This document shows, in pieces, positions 48,398 through 60,144 of a stretch of 64,000 bases of DNA. Every line of letters starts with the position of its first letter. Position 1 is the stretch's first letter. Under the pieces are notes generated by a model, which was not told where the DNA came from, did not search any database, and saw only the letters and a program-made list of their open reading frames with translations. Origin of the DNA: Cichorium intybus (lineage: Eukaryota; Streptophyta; Magnoliopsida; Asterales; Asteraceae). Position numbers and translations under genes: made by a program. The stretch lies in the NCBI GenBank assembly GCA_023525715.1, contig CM042009.1, positions 131,928,711 to 131,992,710 of the forward strand. The letters are read 5' to 3'.

Positions 48398-49250
48398 TAA
48401 AGAAAGTGTCATTCTCCTCCTTCTCCTCCTTCACCTATTTCTGAGAGTTTTAGAAAGCACCTGTTACATATGGTAAGGCTGACTGGCCTAAACTATGTGG
48501 TATGGCTTCACAAATAGAGAATGGTTCTTAGTTTTGCTGGCAAGCCATATCTTATTGAGTGTCTGCTCCCTAAAGCATGGCATCACACAGCAGCTTGTGA
48601 TGAGCATGACCCTTTGACTATTGAGTCCAAGGAAGTTCGTTGCCTCATGCTATTGATCAGTGACCCCGAGTTCCGCAGGGATTTAGAATTCCTGGGGTCA
48701 GATAAGTTAGCACAGATGGTTGAGGAAAGGTTTCGAGAACTGGTTGAAAAAGGAACGAACTAGGATCTTCAAAGAGCTTGAAGTTGCAAGCTAGAAGGAA
48801 GTAGCACCAGTTTGCATGTTCTCATTATTGAGGGATACATGGGCAAACTGTAGAGAATTGGTCACCCCTTGTGATCGGGAGTTAAGCATTAGCTCGACTC
48901 GCTGATCTGTTCATCCAGATGAACAGAAAGGGTAACCATATAACACAATCATGGAAATGCATTCAATGTCGACTCTGTATGAGTGGTTCATGAAGAAGCA
49001 TAGTTCCATTGATTCAGCTGCTTCAGGATTGAGTCCAGTATTAAGGCGCATCAAGAAATGATCCAGATCATCTGGACCGATTGTTCGATGTCTCAAACTG
49101 GGAATCTACAGGGTGGGACACAGTCACAGAAAGATTTGAAAAATGCTCCCAAGCCGAACAGTTTGGCAACTCAGTAATATCTTAAAAAACTCAGAACATC
49201 TGATCCTCATTTCCTTGATTCAGGATGTGTCTCTCACATTTGCTCTGTAT
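48393..49250 (+). pseudogene. E5 Gag and protease stub, degenerate
   Basis: After the ATG, one base is missing relative to E3 (GTCATTCTCC for GTCAATTCTCC), shifting the Ser-Pro-rich start out of frame; E6 has the same lesion. Gag homology resumes at 48521-48763 (DPEFRRDLEFLGSDKLAQMV, EERFRELVEKG), then breaks again. A protease start with intact catalytic motif, PHFLDSGCVSHIC, lies at about 49207-49245 but ends soon after. Copia ancestry is clear; no product is expected. Confidence 0.68.
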
Positions 49251-49582
49251 GCACGGACTCAGTAGGATGCAAGATGTTGTCGCACAGGAGCATATTCGGA
49301 TTGGATCTGGAGCTCGTGCAGTTTTGGAGTCAAGCTAGATATTTGTTCGTGTTATTAGTTTATAGATGCATATGACATTGTTTCGCATAGTACATTGTTC
49401 TGAGGATAATTTTGGTTTAATAAAATATTTTCTTTTAAAACATGATTGTTTTAATTATCCTTGAAATGTTGTTTGAATGTGTCGATGGCATAAATGGTAA
49501 TAACTTGAATGTTGATACATCCAATGGGATTGGATTTATAAATTGTGTTCCTTATGATTATTAAAGTGAATTTTATGATAAT

Positions 49583-49745
49583 CACTTCAACCAAAGGTCC
49601 AGTTGGACAGGACTTTGGAATCATTTGACTTAGAGTCACATGATGAATTGAGTTCTTAATAAAATCCATTGTGGCAAGAAATGAATCACCCAAAGATCCA
49701 ATGGATAGGATTTTGGAATCAGCTGACTTAGAGTCAGGCGTTGAT
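49583..49745 (+). repeat. Hairpin array behind gag in E5
   Basis: Two units with ATTTGACTTAGAGTCACAT and AGCTGACTTAGAGTCAGGC, plus GTCC-AGTT-GGAC (49597-49608). Equivalent to the three-unit arrays of E3 and E4, but more decayed. Confidence 0.6.
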
Positions 49746-50282
49746 TGCAAATCTTGAACAATATTAACGAAGTCATAAATTTACATAGAGATGTAAAAGA
49801 TATTAAGATTGTGGGCGACAGACACTTAAGTTACTGTGTATTGCTCGAATCTTCGAACACAACACAATTAGTTATACTTTCATGATATTTGCCAATTAGT
49901 ATGGCAAATATGGCTTTGCTTATCAGAACAAGCGATTGATTGAAACCTTGAAGTGTTCAAGGATTTCAAAGGAAGTATAAGATCAATAGAACCTAAGTGA
50001 CAACATAGACTGAGAAAATGTTTCACAGTTTATCCTCTTACAAGAACATTAATGGTTATAATGTGTCTTAGGAAAGCTGATGGAGCATTGGTCAAAATAG
50101 TTCGATCCTCGATGTATAAGATACGTTTCCAATTAGTATTTCAATGAATTGAATATTCGACCAGTCAGACCGCAAAAACCATATTCCGACCATATCTTAG
50201 ACTAAGTAGGTTATGCCGATACTGTTTGAAATGTAAAGCTGGGTTCGTCCCACTTGTACATAGAAAGTCCAGGGTCATGAAG

Positions 50283-52246
50283 TGTAACACCCAAAATTTT
50301 TCGCAAAATATTTTAACTTTCAAAGATGAATTTTATAAAAATAGTTATATGTTTCCAAAATAAATAAGTAGCTCAAACCCAAAACATGGCAAAATACTAA
50401 AGTAAAGTGCGGAAGCAGAAATGACATAGTCCCAAACAAGTAAAACTCCTAGTAGTGGCATCCCGGTGCTCCAAGTCATGCCTTAGCCTCTTAGATCTTA
50501 ACACCTGAAAAATGTTAGGGAAAACCGTAAGCACAAAGCTTAGTAAATTCAAACACAGACATCATATTAATATTCGCATTTACCAGTCCTAATCCAGTTC
50601 CAATTATAATTATAATGGTAAGCAAAGAACAAATGAATGCTTATATAAAATACGGCGGACTTGTAGGTTTGAGCCGCACCGGGTAAATCCCGTATCCGTT
50701 GGCCCCGATCCCCGCACCTCATAAAGAGTATAACGTTGGTGATCTTACCTAACTACCCCTCATAGTAATAATCAATTACATACAGTGCACATGTACGATT
50801 TATAATAATAATATAGCATGCTTTAAATAATAAATCTAAACAATCACACACGAGCTAATCTAGCACACACAAACATAAATACAACGGTGTGAGAGAACTC
50901 ACCTTGAGTGAGTGAGTAACAGATAGGAGTCAATATAAGGCTACCAAGCTTGTGCAAACTTCAAAGCTTCACCTAAATAAAACTAAAGGTTAGAAGACTG
51001 AAGTTGTGAAACTAAGGAATGAGAAAGGAGTAATCACAGCAAGGTCTCTAAAACAGACCTGCTGTTCGGGACTGAATTACTCCAAAATATACAACTGAGA
51101 AATAGGCTTAATTAATTTTTACAAGAAACTAAAATGACTTAGGTTTCCAGAACCATAAAGAACTCCTCCTAACTCCAAAGGATGTGGGAGATATAAAATT
51201 TACAAAAAGACATGTCACTACTGTTTTTTGGACGGACAGTCAGGTGGTGTTGGCCAATTCTATCCAACTTGTGGGTGAAATTAGCCCCAACAAAAAATCA
51301 GAGGAACATTAGACACAAAAATACAAGTCTCAGAGTTGGAATTGATTAAAAAGGGTTTCCTAAGCTCTGGATATAAAAATCACAATGTGGGCAATCACAG
51401 AATCAACATAAGCTGGTGACTGTCCACTGATCTGGAGTGTGGATCCATTCTAACCAAGTTATGATGAGAATTAACGACCCATCTTCTCCAGATATTACGT
51501 TAACTATGTAATGTACATGTGGGAACTTGGAATCACTCTAGATCATTTCCCAAGCAGACCCGGTTTAGACCTAACAACAAAGAAGCTGTTGTTGCCCATA
51601 GATTAAATCCTTTTCAGCGAGAGTGCCTTTTAAGAAAGTTACTCAACTCAATTTTTGAACTTTGGGCACTGGTTGTGGGTCTATTTGAGACCTAGAACTA
51701 GAGATATGATTTTTACAAGAAGAGAGACTCAGCAGTGAAATCTGACAGAAACCCTAGGTTATGTTGCGAAATTCATAACTCAATATTCGTACCTTGAAAT
51801 CAAAATCCCTCCGGTCAGAACCTTGATATATGTCTTGGGAACCTTCGGTTAAAGTTTCGTGGCGATCCAACCTTTCAATCTCCGGGAATCGTCCAAACAA
51901 TGCGGCTGTGTTCTCAAATCCGGGAATAAAGAGAGATACAGAGGGAGAGAGAGAGAGAGAGAGTGCCGTGAGGGAGAGGAGGGAGTGAAATGAAGGAAAT
52001 TAGGGTTTTGAGCCATAATATACTAGATTAATGGACTAAACCCTAAAGCCTTTGGGCTAGAAGAACAATTAAGCCCTAATTAGGTTTGGCTATAAAACCC
52101 ATGGACTTAATTATATGATTAAAAGATGACAATAATTATAAGCTCAATCTTTCAATTAATCATATCTTAATTAACTAAATTAATATAATGCCACATAATT
52201 AATTAATTAGAATAAATAACGTTCCGAGAAAAACCGGGGCGTTACA
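50283..52246 (-). repeat. E7 3' LTR
   Basis: 1964 bp, in plus orientation TGTAACACCCAAAATTT to CCGGGGCGTTACA. Contains a GA microsatellite near 51940. Confidence 0.85.
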
Positions 52247-52701
52247 ACTCTCCCCCACTAGGAACGGACTTCGTCCTCGAAGTCATCGCCAACAAATAGA
52301 TCTGGATAATGAGCCCTCATCTCATCATCCGGTTCCCACGTCCATTCCGAACCCCGTCTATGTCGTCACTGAACCTTAACCAAGTTTATAGATTTGTTCC
52401 GAAGGGTCTTCGTTTCCCGATCTAAAATCGCAACTGGTTGCTCAACATAGTTGAGACGCTCATCAATATGGATATCCTCCAATGGTACCATTGCAGTATC
52501 ATCAATGACACATTTCCGTAGCTGAGAAACGTGGAAAGTGTCATGGATCAGGCTAAGCTCATCAGGTAACTCCAAACGATAGGCCACCTCCCCAATGCGA
52601 GCAATGACCTTGTAAGGCTCAATGAATCGTGGTCCAAGCTTTCCCCGCTTCCGGAAGCGAATCACACCTTTTCAGGGAGAGACCTTTAACAAAACGGAAT
52701 C
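52247..52701 (-). pseudogene. E7 integrase C-terminus and chromodomain-like tail
   Basis: The frame 52665-52366 has the GPY/F-type motif GKLGPRFIEPYKVIARIG, then LELPDELSLIHDTFHVSQL and LVKVQ followed by TGA where relatives have Trp. Past the stop, EWTWEPDDEMRAHYPDLF continues, the end of a chromodomain-like module that targets heterochromatin in chromoviruses. A stop near 52700 separates it from the integrase core. Confidence 0.7.
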
Positions 52702-53433
52702 TCACACCTGAAATTCAAGGTCGGAGCTTCTTTTGTCGGCATAGCTTTGCTGACGACTCCTCGCCGTGGCCAAATGGTCTCGTATCACCTGCATCTTCTC
52801 CGTAGTTTGTCGTACAATTTTGGTACTCCCAAGTACCCTCTGTCCTACCTCGCCCCAACAGACAGGCGTTCTACACTTCCTTCCATATAAAGCTTCATAC
52901 GGGGGCATTTTAATGCTGGTTTGATAACTGTTTTTATAGGAGAACACGGCTAGATGCAGGTGATCATCCCAACTAGCCCCAAAATCGATCGCACATGCCC
53001 GAAGCATGTCTTCTAACGTCTGAATCGTCCTCTCACTCTGCCCGTCTGTCTGCGGGTGGAAGGCTGTGCTAAAGTGTAATCGTGTACCCATCTCTTCCTG
53101 AAATTTCCGCCAAAACCGAGAAGTAAATCGAGTGTCACAGTCGGAGACAATAGAAACGGGCACACCATGCAATGAGACAATCTCACGATCAAAGATCTCG
53201 GCCAACTTCTTCGCAGATGAGCTCTCCTTTATGGCCAAAAAGTGAGCGCTCTTAGTCAGACGGTCGACAATCACCCAAATAGTATCGGTTCCACGGGCAG
53301 TCCTAGGAAGCTTAGTGATAAAATCCATGGTCAGATGCTCCCATTTCCATTCCGGAATCTCCAAAGGTTGCAATTTCCCATGCGGTTTCTGGTGCTCCGC
53401 CTTGACCTTCCGGCAGGTCATACATTCTTCCAT
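52702..53433 (-). pseudogene. E7 integrase core
   Basis: The 243-codon frame carries the HHCC end (CMTCRKVKAEHQKPHG) and the DDE core: first Asp in TMDFITKLP, second in VSDCDTRFTSRFW (Cys replaces a usual Arg beside it), Glu in HPQTDGQSERTIQTLEDMLR. WDDHLHLAVFSYKNSYQ and PPYEALYGRKCRTP follow as in gypsy integrases. All three catalytic residues are kept. The frame is cut off from RT by a TAG near 53470. Confidence 0.8.
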
Positions 53434-53478
53434 ATACCGGGCTACATCATTCTTTATTCCATGCCACTAGTAACCCTC

Positions 53479-55215
53479 TCAAAGATCTAGATACATTTTG
53501 GTAGCACCCGAATTTATGGAGAATTTAGACTTGTGAGCTTCCTCCATTAGGGTTTTTTGGTTGCTTCTTGTATATGGAACCGAAACTCTACCATGGCGAG
53601 TCAACAAACCTCGTCCATCTAGTTCCATTTTAGGCAGTTCATTCTCGATTTTCTCCCGCTTGATGTTTATTGTCGTCTTTTGAGCGTCACGAATCAGGTC
53701 TAGCAAGGGTGACACCATCGTCATATGGAGGCACTTAACTCGAATAGGCTCGGCAGACGGTTTGCGACTGAGAGCATCAGCCACCACATTAGCTTTACCG
53801 GGGTGGTAGTGAATTTCGCATTCATAGTCTTTCACCACATCCAGCCATCTAATCTGCCTCATGTTCAGATCCCGCTGATCGAACAAACACTTCAAGCTCT
53901 TATGGTCGGTATATACAATAAACTTTACTCCATAGAGATAATGTCTCCAAATCTTGAGGACAAATACAACAGCCCCAAGCTCCAAGTCATGAGTGGGGTA
54001 GTTTTGCTCGTGGGGTTTTAGTTGTCGGGAGGCGTAGGCTATAACCCTGTCTCGCTGCATCAACACTGCACCAAAACCCAGAAGTGATGCGTCACAGTAA
54101 ACAACTATATTCTCTATTCCGTCCATTAGGGCCAAGATCGGTGCATCACTCAATCGTGATCTCAACTCATCAAATGCCGCTTGTTGCTCCGGATCCCACA
54201 CAAACTTCTCTGATTTCTTGGTCAGTCGAGTAAGTGGTAACGCAATCTTTGAGAAGTTTTCTATGAATCTACGGTAGTAACCGGCCAAACCCAAAAAGCT
54301 ACGAATTTCGGAAGGCGTTTTTGGAACCTCCCAATGCTTAACTGTTTCAACTTTGGCTTGATCGACCTTGATACCTTCTTTGTTCACTACATGCCCAAAA
54401 AAATGGACCTCTTCTAACCAGAACTCACACTTCGAGAATTTAGCATAAAGTTTTTCTCTCGCGAGAGTCTCCAAAACTTCTCGAAGATGTCGCTCATGCT
54501 CCTTCTTGGTCTTAGAGTAGACTAATATGTCATTAATAAACACAATAACAGAGCGGTCAAGCATCGGGCTACACACCCGATTCATGAGGTCCATGAAAGC
54601 GGTGGGTGTGTTGGTGAGCCCAAAAGGCATCACCACGAACTCATAATGCCCATAGCGAGTACGGAATGCGGTCTTCTCAATGTCTTCTTCCCGGACTCGA
54701 ATCTGGTGGTAACCGGACCGTAAATCAATCTTGGAGAACCAAGATGCTCCCTGCAGCTGATCAAAAAGATCGTCAATACGCGGTAGCGGGTATCTGTTCT
54801 TTATCGTGTACTTGTTCCGCTCCCTATAATCGATACACATACGCTGGGTGCCATATTTCTTCTTGACAAAAAGAATAGGAGCACCCGATGGTGAAGAGCT
54901 TGGCCGTATAAACCCTTTTTCACTTAGTTCCTGGAGCTGATCCTGAAGTTCTTTCATTTCAGGTGGCGCCAAACGATAAGGAGATTTAGCTACCAGAGTC
55001 GCACCCAGCATTAAATCAGTGCGAAACTCCACTTGTCGAATAGGTGGCAAACCAGCGAGTTCTTCCGGAAAGAGATCGCTGAAGTCGGAAACAATAGGAA
55101 CATCGAAAAGTGCTACTACAGATGAGCAAGAAGCCATGTCCAGAAGGGGAATATCCCGTTGAATAATAAGTTCTCCACCCCTAGGGTTTTGAACAAAAAT
55201 TGTTTCTTCCGGCAA
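53479..55215 (-). CDS. E7 reverse transcriptase and RNase H
   Basis: A 578-codon open frame. It starts with the protease-RT junction (SDFSDLFPEELAGLPP), then RT with KKYGTQRMCIDYRERNKYT, YPLPRIDDLFDQLQGA, KIDLRSGYHQIRVREED, MPFGLTNTPTAFMDLMN and VIVFINDILVYS, where Asn replaces the first Asp of the catalytic pair. Connection with FFGHVVNKEGIKVD and LGLAGYYRRFIENFSKIA. RNase H has VVYCDASLLGFGAVLMQ, YASRQLKPHEQNYPTHDLEL and TDHKSLKCLF, ending near the integrase finger at a TAG. The Asn substitution should abolish polymerase activity. Confidence 0.82.
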   Translation of the reverse strand: MPEETIFVQNPRGGELIIQRDIPLLDMASCSSVVALFDVPIVSDFSDLFPEELAGLPPIRQVEFRTDLMLGATLVAKSPYRLAPPEMKELQDQLQELSEKGFIRPSSSPSGAPILFVKKKYGTQRMCIDYRERNKYTIKNRYPLPRIDDLFDQLQGASWFSKIDLRSGYHQIRVREEDIEKTAFRTRYGHYEFVVMPFGLTNTPTAFMDLMNRVCSPMLDRSVIVFINDILVYSKTKKEHERHLREVLETLAREKLYAKFSKCEFWLEEVHFFGHVVNKEGIKVDQAKVETVKHWEVPKTPSEIRSFLGLAGYYRRFIENFSKIALPLTRLTKKSEKFVWDPEQQAAFDELRSRLSDAPILALMDGIENIVVYCDASLLGFGAVLMQRDRVIAYASRQLKPHEQNYPTHDLELGAVVFVLKIWRHYLYGVKFIVYTDHKSLKCLFDQRDLNMRQIRWLDVVKDYECEIHYHPGKANVVADALSRKPSAEPIRVKCLHMTMVSPLLDLIRDAQKTTINIKREKIENELPKMELDGRGLLTRHGRVSVPYTRSNQKTLMEEAHKSKFSINSGATKMYLDL

Positions 55216-55547
55216 TGGATTTCCGCATCAAACACGTCCAGCCAATCCATGCCTACAATAACGCAAAGCTCCTGCATCGCAATAGGAATAAGATCAATGG
55301 AGAATTCAACCCCAGAAAACTCGAGTGTGTAACCCCGATAAACATCGGTGACATATATAGTTCGGTTGTCAGCAACCTCGAAGATCATTAGGCGAGCAAA
55401 TTTTCCGATACTCCGGCCCAAACGATTAATAAAAGTGCAGAATACGAAAGAATGAGTGGCACCGCTATCAAACATAACAGCAGTGGGCTCAGAATCTAGC
55501 AAATACGTGCCTGATTCACAATTATATATAACAATCATGAATGCCAT
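55116..55547 (-). CDS. E7 aspartic protease, downstream copy
   Basis: 143 codons with the retropepsin motif AVMFDSGATHSF, then FCTFINRLGRSIGKF, YVTDVYRGYTLEFSGVEFSI and IVGMDWLDVFDAEIHC, the standard gypsy protease order. The frame overlaps the RT frame by about 100 bases, implying a frameshift between protease and RT. The catalytic DSG is intact. Upstream lies a second, more decayed copy of the same region. Confidence 0.75.
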   Translation of the reverse strand: MAFMIVIYNCESGTYLLDSEPTAVMFDSGATHSFVFCTFINRLGRSIGKFARLMIFEVADNRTIYVTDVYRGYTLEFSGVEFSIDLIPIAMQELCVIVGMDWLDVFDAEIHCRKKQFLFKTLGVENLLFNGIFPFWTWLLAHL

Positions 55548-55569
55548 TCAAAATACAACAAAGTTATAG

Positions 55570-56200
55570 TGCAAGAGGGGAAAGAAAAATACTCGGCCTA
55601 AGAAAACCCTTATCACTCCGTTCCTGAAGATGACTATGAAGTTCTTTCATCTCTCGTGGTGTCAGTCGATAAGGAGCCTTGGCTACCGGAGCTGCACCCG
55701 ACACCAAGTCGATACGGAACCCTTATTGCCGAACCGGCGGCACTCCAGTTAGTTCCTCTATGAATACGCCACTAACTCGGGAACAATCGCAACGTCACTA
55801 ACCACCACGGTCGCTGAACAATAAGCTACATGTAGGCGATCCCCCCTTAACGACCAGTTCTCCCCCACTTGGGTTTGAACCCGCACCTGCTTACGATGAC
55901 ATGAAATCTCCGCTTCAAAAGTATCCAGCCAGTCCATGCCCACGGGGACACATACTTCCCTCATAGCAATAGGAATTAAATCAATAGGAAACTATATGCC
56001 AGAGATCCATGGAGTACAACCGCGATATACATTGGTAACATAAAGAATCCGGTTGTTTGCAACCCGGACAACCATTGGACAAGATAGTCTACCAACGTCT
56101 CGTCCCAGACGATTAGAAAAAGTGCGAGAAACGAACGAATGAGCAGCACTGATATCGAACATAACAACAGCGGGCTTAGAACTAACCAAGTACGTGTCTG
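55570..56200 (-). pseudogene. E7 aspartic protease, upstream duplicate
   Basis: The minus strand shows KPAVVMFDISAAHSFVSRTF (DIS in place of DSG, so inactive), NRLGRDVG, YVTNVYRGC, VPVGMDWLDTFEAEISCHRK, and then the start of RT (KAPYRLTPREMKELHSHLQE). It breaks off near 55590 and is followed by the second protease copy. The two copies differ at many residues. Confidence 0.7.
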
Positions 56201-56791
56201 CTTCAACGATTTATAACAACTTATAAACATGAAAACCTAAGGGGTATATATTAGGAACATGTCTAGCAGAAATAGAGGAAAACTTAGGCGGTATCTGCAT
56301 CCACGTAAAAGAAAGATAATATAGAGACATTTCAGCCTAGATATTTCTAGGAAGACGAAACACTCAGCTTACCGAAAAATTTTCAACCTTGCCCCGACCC
56401 GAAATCGGCACCGGTGCTTCAAATTGTAGGGGCCCTTCTACTACCTTCCACACAAGTTCTAATTTCGCATTCGCGTCTAGTTTCAAAATTTCCAGTTCGC
56501 TCTAGCCGTTTATTTATACAACTCTCTCACATGATAATACTAACAGGTATATAATCTAATATTTTAAGGCTAATTGAAACAATCCAAAATTAACAATTTA
56601 ACAAAGTAAGAAACATATGAAACAAAGCTTACTTGGCCGGCTGACTGGCACACCACGAGATAATCCACTACTAGTATTCAAAAGTTTTAAAGAAATCTTT
56701 TAAAGAAAATATTTAAAGAAAATAAAATTTTGAAGAGCCTCAAATTTGAGTCTAGAACATTCCTAAGAATGCCTAGTTCCCTCAAACGTGT
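56201..56791 (-). other. E7 leader without gag
   Basis: Only about 600 bases separate primer site and protease; no Gag motif is found, so gag is deleted. Confidence 0.6.
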
Positions 56792-56803
56792 GCTCTGATA
56801 CCA
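56792..56803 (-). other. E7 primer-binding site (initiator tRNA-Met)
   Basis: The minus strand reads TGGTATCAGAGC three bases from the LTR. Confidence 0.88.
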
Positions 56804-56806
56804 ACT

Positions 56807-57375
56807 TGTAACACCCAAAATTTTTCGCAAAATATTTGAACTTTCAAAGATGACTTTTATAAAAATAGTTACATGTTTCCAAAATAAATAAGTAGCTCAA
56901 ACCCAAAACATGGCAAAATACTAAAGTAAAGTGCAGAAGCAGAAATGACATAGTCCCAAACAAATAAAACTCCTTGTAGTGGCATCCCGGTGCTCCAAGT
57001 CACGCCTTAGCCTCTTAGATCTTAACACCTGAAAAATGTTAGGGAAAACCGTAAGCACAAATCTTAGTGAATTCAAACACAGACATCATATTAATATTCG
57101 CATTTAACAGTCCTAATCCATTTCCAATTATAATTATAATGGTAAGCAAAGAACAAATCCATGCTTATATAAAATAAGGCGTGACTTGGAGCACCGGGAT
57201 GCCACTACTAGGAGTTTTATTTGTTTGGGACTATGTCATTTCTGCTTCTGCACTTTACTTTAGTATTTTTCCATGTTTTGGGTTTGAGCTACTTATTTAT
57301 TTTGGAAACATATAACTATTTTTATAAGTCATCTTTGAAAGTTAAAATATTTTGCGAAAAATTTTGGGTGTTACA
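56807..57375 (-). repeat. E7 abnormal 5' LTR: inverted U5 end
   Basis: 56807-57174 matches the first 370 bases of the 3' LTR (plus orientation). 57175-57375 is an inverted copy of 56807-57007, about 200 bp with few differences. The remaining 1.6 kb of LTR, including the normal U3 end, is missing. The outer end reads GGGTGTTACA, the mirror of the opposite terminus TGTAACACCC, and abuts a perfect target duplication. Confidence 0.88.
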
Positions 57376-57982
57376 TGAAGCGTTCGTCCGAATCTCATGA
57401 CAAACCTGAAACTGATCAGCAATGTCATTTCATTGGCCATCCCGGTTGTACCTATGAAAGGAGAGTTCTTTTGGAAAGGACTCAAGTTCAAAGGAAACAG
57501 TGGGAGTAAGAATAATCCTGAATGAGTTCAGGGATTAGCCAAAGTGAAAGAACCCCTAGTCATCTCTTGGCTTTGACCAGGAATCTGATTCCTGTTAAAC
57601 CTGACATGCTTTTCTCTTTGCTTGACCAGTAGTGTTAGTCACCATCATAAGAAGTTATAATTTGGGTGACATACCGATTAGTGGTAAAACACTAAAGATG
57701 GTACGGATAAGTAATCCGACTACTTGGAAGCATTGGTGACCCCGGTTGCTACCAGATAAGAGAACCTTAGCGCGAGACGCAGTCTATGTGACAAATTTGA
57801 CTGATTTTACACCTGGTCTAACAACCAGTGGGAGTAATTGAATCATCAAAAGAAAGCGGCATATATAGAAATGTACTTACAGAACATCTGGTTGAGTGAG
57901 TCGATACTCAGAGTCAAGCAATTGATTCCGAGAGAAGCACTCTCAATAGAAGATGAAATCTAAGAGGATTTTGCGTGACATA

Positions 57983-58039
57983 GTGTGAGTCGTTAGTGGA
58001 ACGTGTGTGGTTTACCGGCACACTAATAGGGACTCACAT
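57983..58039 (+). other. Hairpin H3 of E5 with outer stem
   Basis: Inner stem TTAGTG/CACTAA (57993-58026), loop 57999-58020 (one change, GAACG for GAGCG); outer stem ATGTGAGT-like GTGTGAGT/ACTCACAT. Confidence 0.75.
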
Positions 58040-59007
58040 AGGGCATGCCATTACAAAAGGTACATGGCCCCGGGATTCGTCCAATGGGCATCTCGCAAGA
58101 AAGGATATTCGGATTCTCAAAATATGCCAAATGGTTTAGATTTTGTGAATAAGCTGAAAAATTCCCATAACTGTGTCAGAAAGGTTTGGACTTCGGATTC
58201 TCAAAATGTGCCAAAAGGTTTGGATTTTGTGAATAGTCCGAAAGAGTCAAATGACCGTGCCAAAGCCAGTGGGAGTATCGTTGTTATCTGCCTATCACTG
58301 TATGTTGGTTACATACTGTTTCTAGGAAACATCTCTTATCATTACAAAGTGTAGTAACCTGGATTTAGAGATGGTTCGCTATGAAAGACTTTAAGAGATA
58401 CAACATACTCAGTTGGTTGCGAACATCTACTAAATAGATACAAATTCTGCCAATATGATATTGATGAGATTCAAGGTGCATAACCCCAGGAAAAGAGTTT
58501 CCTATCATTGCAAAGTGTGATGACTTGGCATGAAAGAAATAAAGAAGATGCAATATACTCACGTAGTTCACATACATCTATCAGATAGATGAGATAGTCA
58601 GTATAGAACCAGCCATTGTAAGCATGATCTTGATAAAATTCAAGATGCAGGATGCATGAGAAGAGTCTCCGAAAGGAAATAGTTTTCGAAAATCATGACA
58701 CAAGGATTATAAATAATCTTTGGATTCCGAAAGGGTTTGGAATAAGATTAGATCGGGTTCCACAAGCTTCTTGGATCGATCAGAGGTGTCATGAACATGT
58801 CTTGATGACTTGATGCTTAGGGCATACCAAGTTGGATTCAGGATATTGTCTGGCTGGGAATACTGGATGGATTATTTGAACTAACGTAATTATTGGAAAA
58901 TGATTGGGGTGAAAGTGATAGTAATAATTTGAAAGATAAAGTGGTAATTATTAACGTCAGGACGTGATGCTAAAGGACTTCACGGATAAAGAGTTTCGTT
59001 GGTATTC

Positions 59008-59039
59008 TGATGGAGCGCATGTGGTTCACCGGCACATCA
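59008..59039 (+). other. Hairpin H4 of E5
   Basis: Stem TGATG/CATCA, loop 59013-59034; outer stem TTTCG...GGTATT with AACACC...CGAAA. Confidence 0.75.
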
Positions 59040-60133
59040 TAACACCTCGAAATAGTCTTAGGGTGCAGTCAAGTAGACTAAAGACCCCGAGAACCATGGG
59101 TAGTCACAGTACACATCACCAGAATAGAGTAGTAAGTGAGAATGACAGAATGACAAATTGAGATGTCATCGGAAGAGCATCCGATTGGATCATCTGCAAT
59201 GAAGTGTATAAGTGTAAGACACTTTTGAATACATAGAAAGAGTGAAATGTTCATGTAGACATAGGTATAAAACTTGAATTGAAAGTTTAATAGAAATCTA
59301 GAAACCGATAATAGTTTATGACAAGATCTGACTTGGTGATTACCTCGTGGAGACTTGGTAATAAGCAGGAGTAGCTGCTAGTCAGATCTTTATGTTTCGC
59401 TTTCGCATGTTTTACTTCCCGAATAATTTTATTATTCAGAAAGGTACACAGTCGTTCAGACATTGGGAAGTAAGTATTGAATCAAGACTGTCATGAATTG
59501 GTTTGTAGACTGTCTAAGGAGTTAGACATAACAATAGGATTGCTACAACATTCATGAGTACTTAGAAATAGAGATTTGAGTATTGGATAAACCCACACTC
59601 AATAGATTGCTTCATGGATTACATCACAAACAATGTTGAGACGATAATATCTTATGATCTTGAAGTGGAGAGATATGAGTTATAATTTACAAGGCAGCTG
59701 TTCATTGATAATACAAAAACGCATCGGTAACTCGATGTTATAAAACGTGTTGTTGTGAGTGATTTGTCTGGTAAAAGATATAAGCATATGAGTCAAAGCT
59801 TATTCGTTCCTTGACCCTGATGGGAAACAGATTCTGTAGGCCTCTCGATGATTTTGAAGTTGACTATAGTGCTGGCCAGCCAGGACTGAATTGATGTGTT
59901 CAATTAGAAGTCTTATGTCATATGCAAATGGGAAATCGAGATACAGAGTACCGGAGATAGATTGATCTCAATCCATGTCTCATGTCCAGAAATATCTTGT
60001 TGAACGGAGGATCATATGATCACTTATCTATGGACAGAACTGACTGGGTCAGAGTTCGGCAGCAGTTTCTAGGAAGCTACAATTTGCTGATTAATTAAAG
60101 GTTAAATTGGTAATTATAGTCATAGACTTATCT

Positions 60134-60144
60134 AAGTGGGAGAC
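60134..60144 (+). other. E5 polypurine tract
   Basis: AAGTGGGAGAC directly before the LTR at 60145, as in E3 and E4. Confidence 0.75.

Larger units (their letters stand above)
50283..57375 (-). mobile_element. E7: Ty3/gypsy Tekay-like element with rearranged 5' LTR
   Basis: Minus-strand gypsy element inside E5. In sense order: an abnormal 5' LTR (57375-56807), primer site (56803-56792), short leader without gag, a duplicated protease region, RT/RNase H, integrase, chromodomain-type C-terminus, purine tract (52260-52247) and a full 3' LTR (52246-50283, 1.96 kb). Pol order and motifs fit chromoviruses of the Tekay type. It has several stops and a changed RT catalytic residue, so it is defective. 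Confidence 0.85.
50278..57380. repeat. E7 target-site duplication TGAAG
   Basis: TGAAG occurs at 50278-50282 and 57376-57380, directly outside E7, and matches once in the uninterrupted relatives. Confidence 0.9.
57381..60133 (+). other. E5 3' internal region, no gene recognised
   Basis: Reverse-complement counterpart of the E3 and E4 3' regions, with H3 and H4 and no conserved ORF. A local duplication (GGATTCTCAAAATRTGCCAAA words at 58100 and 58195) is present. Confidence 0.65.
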
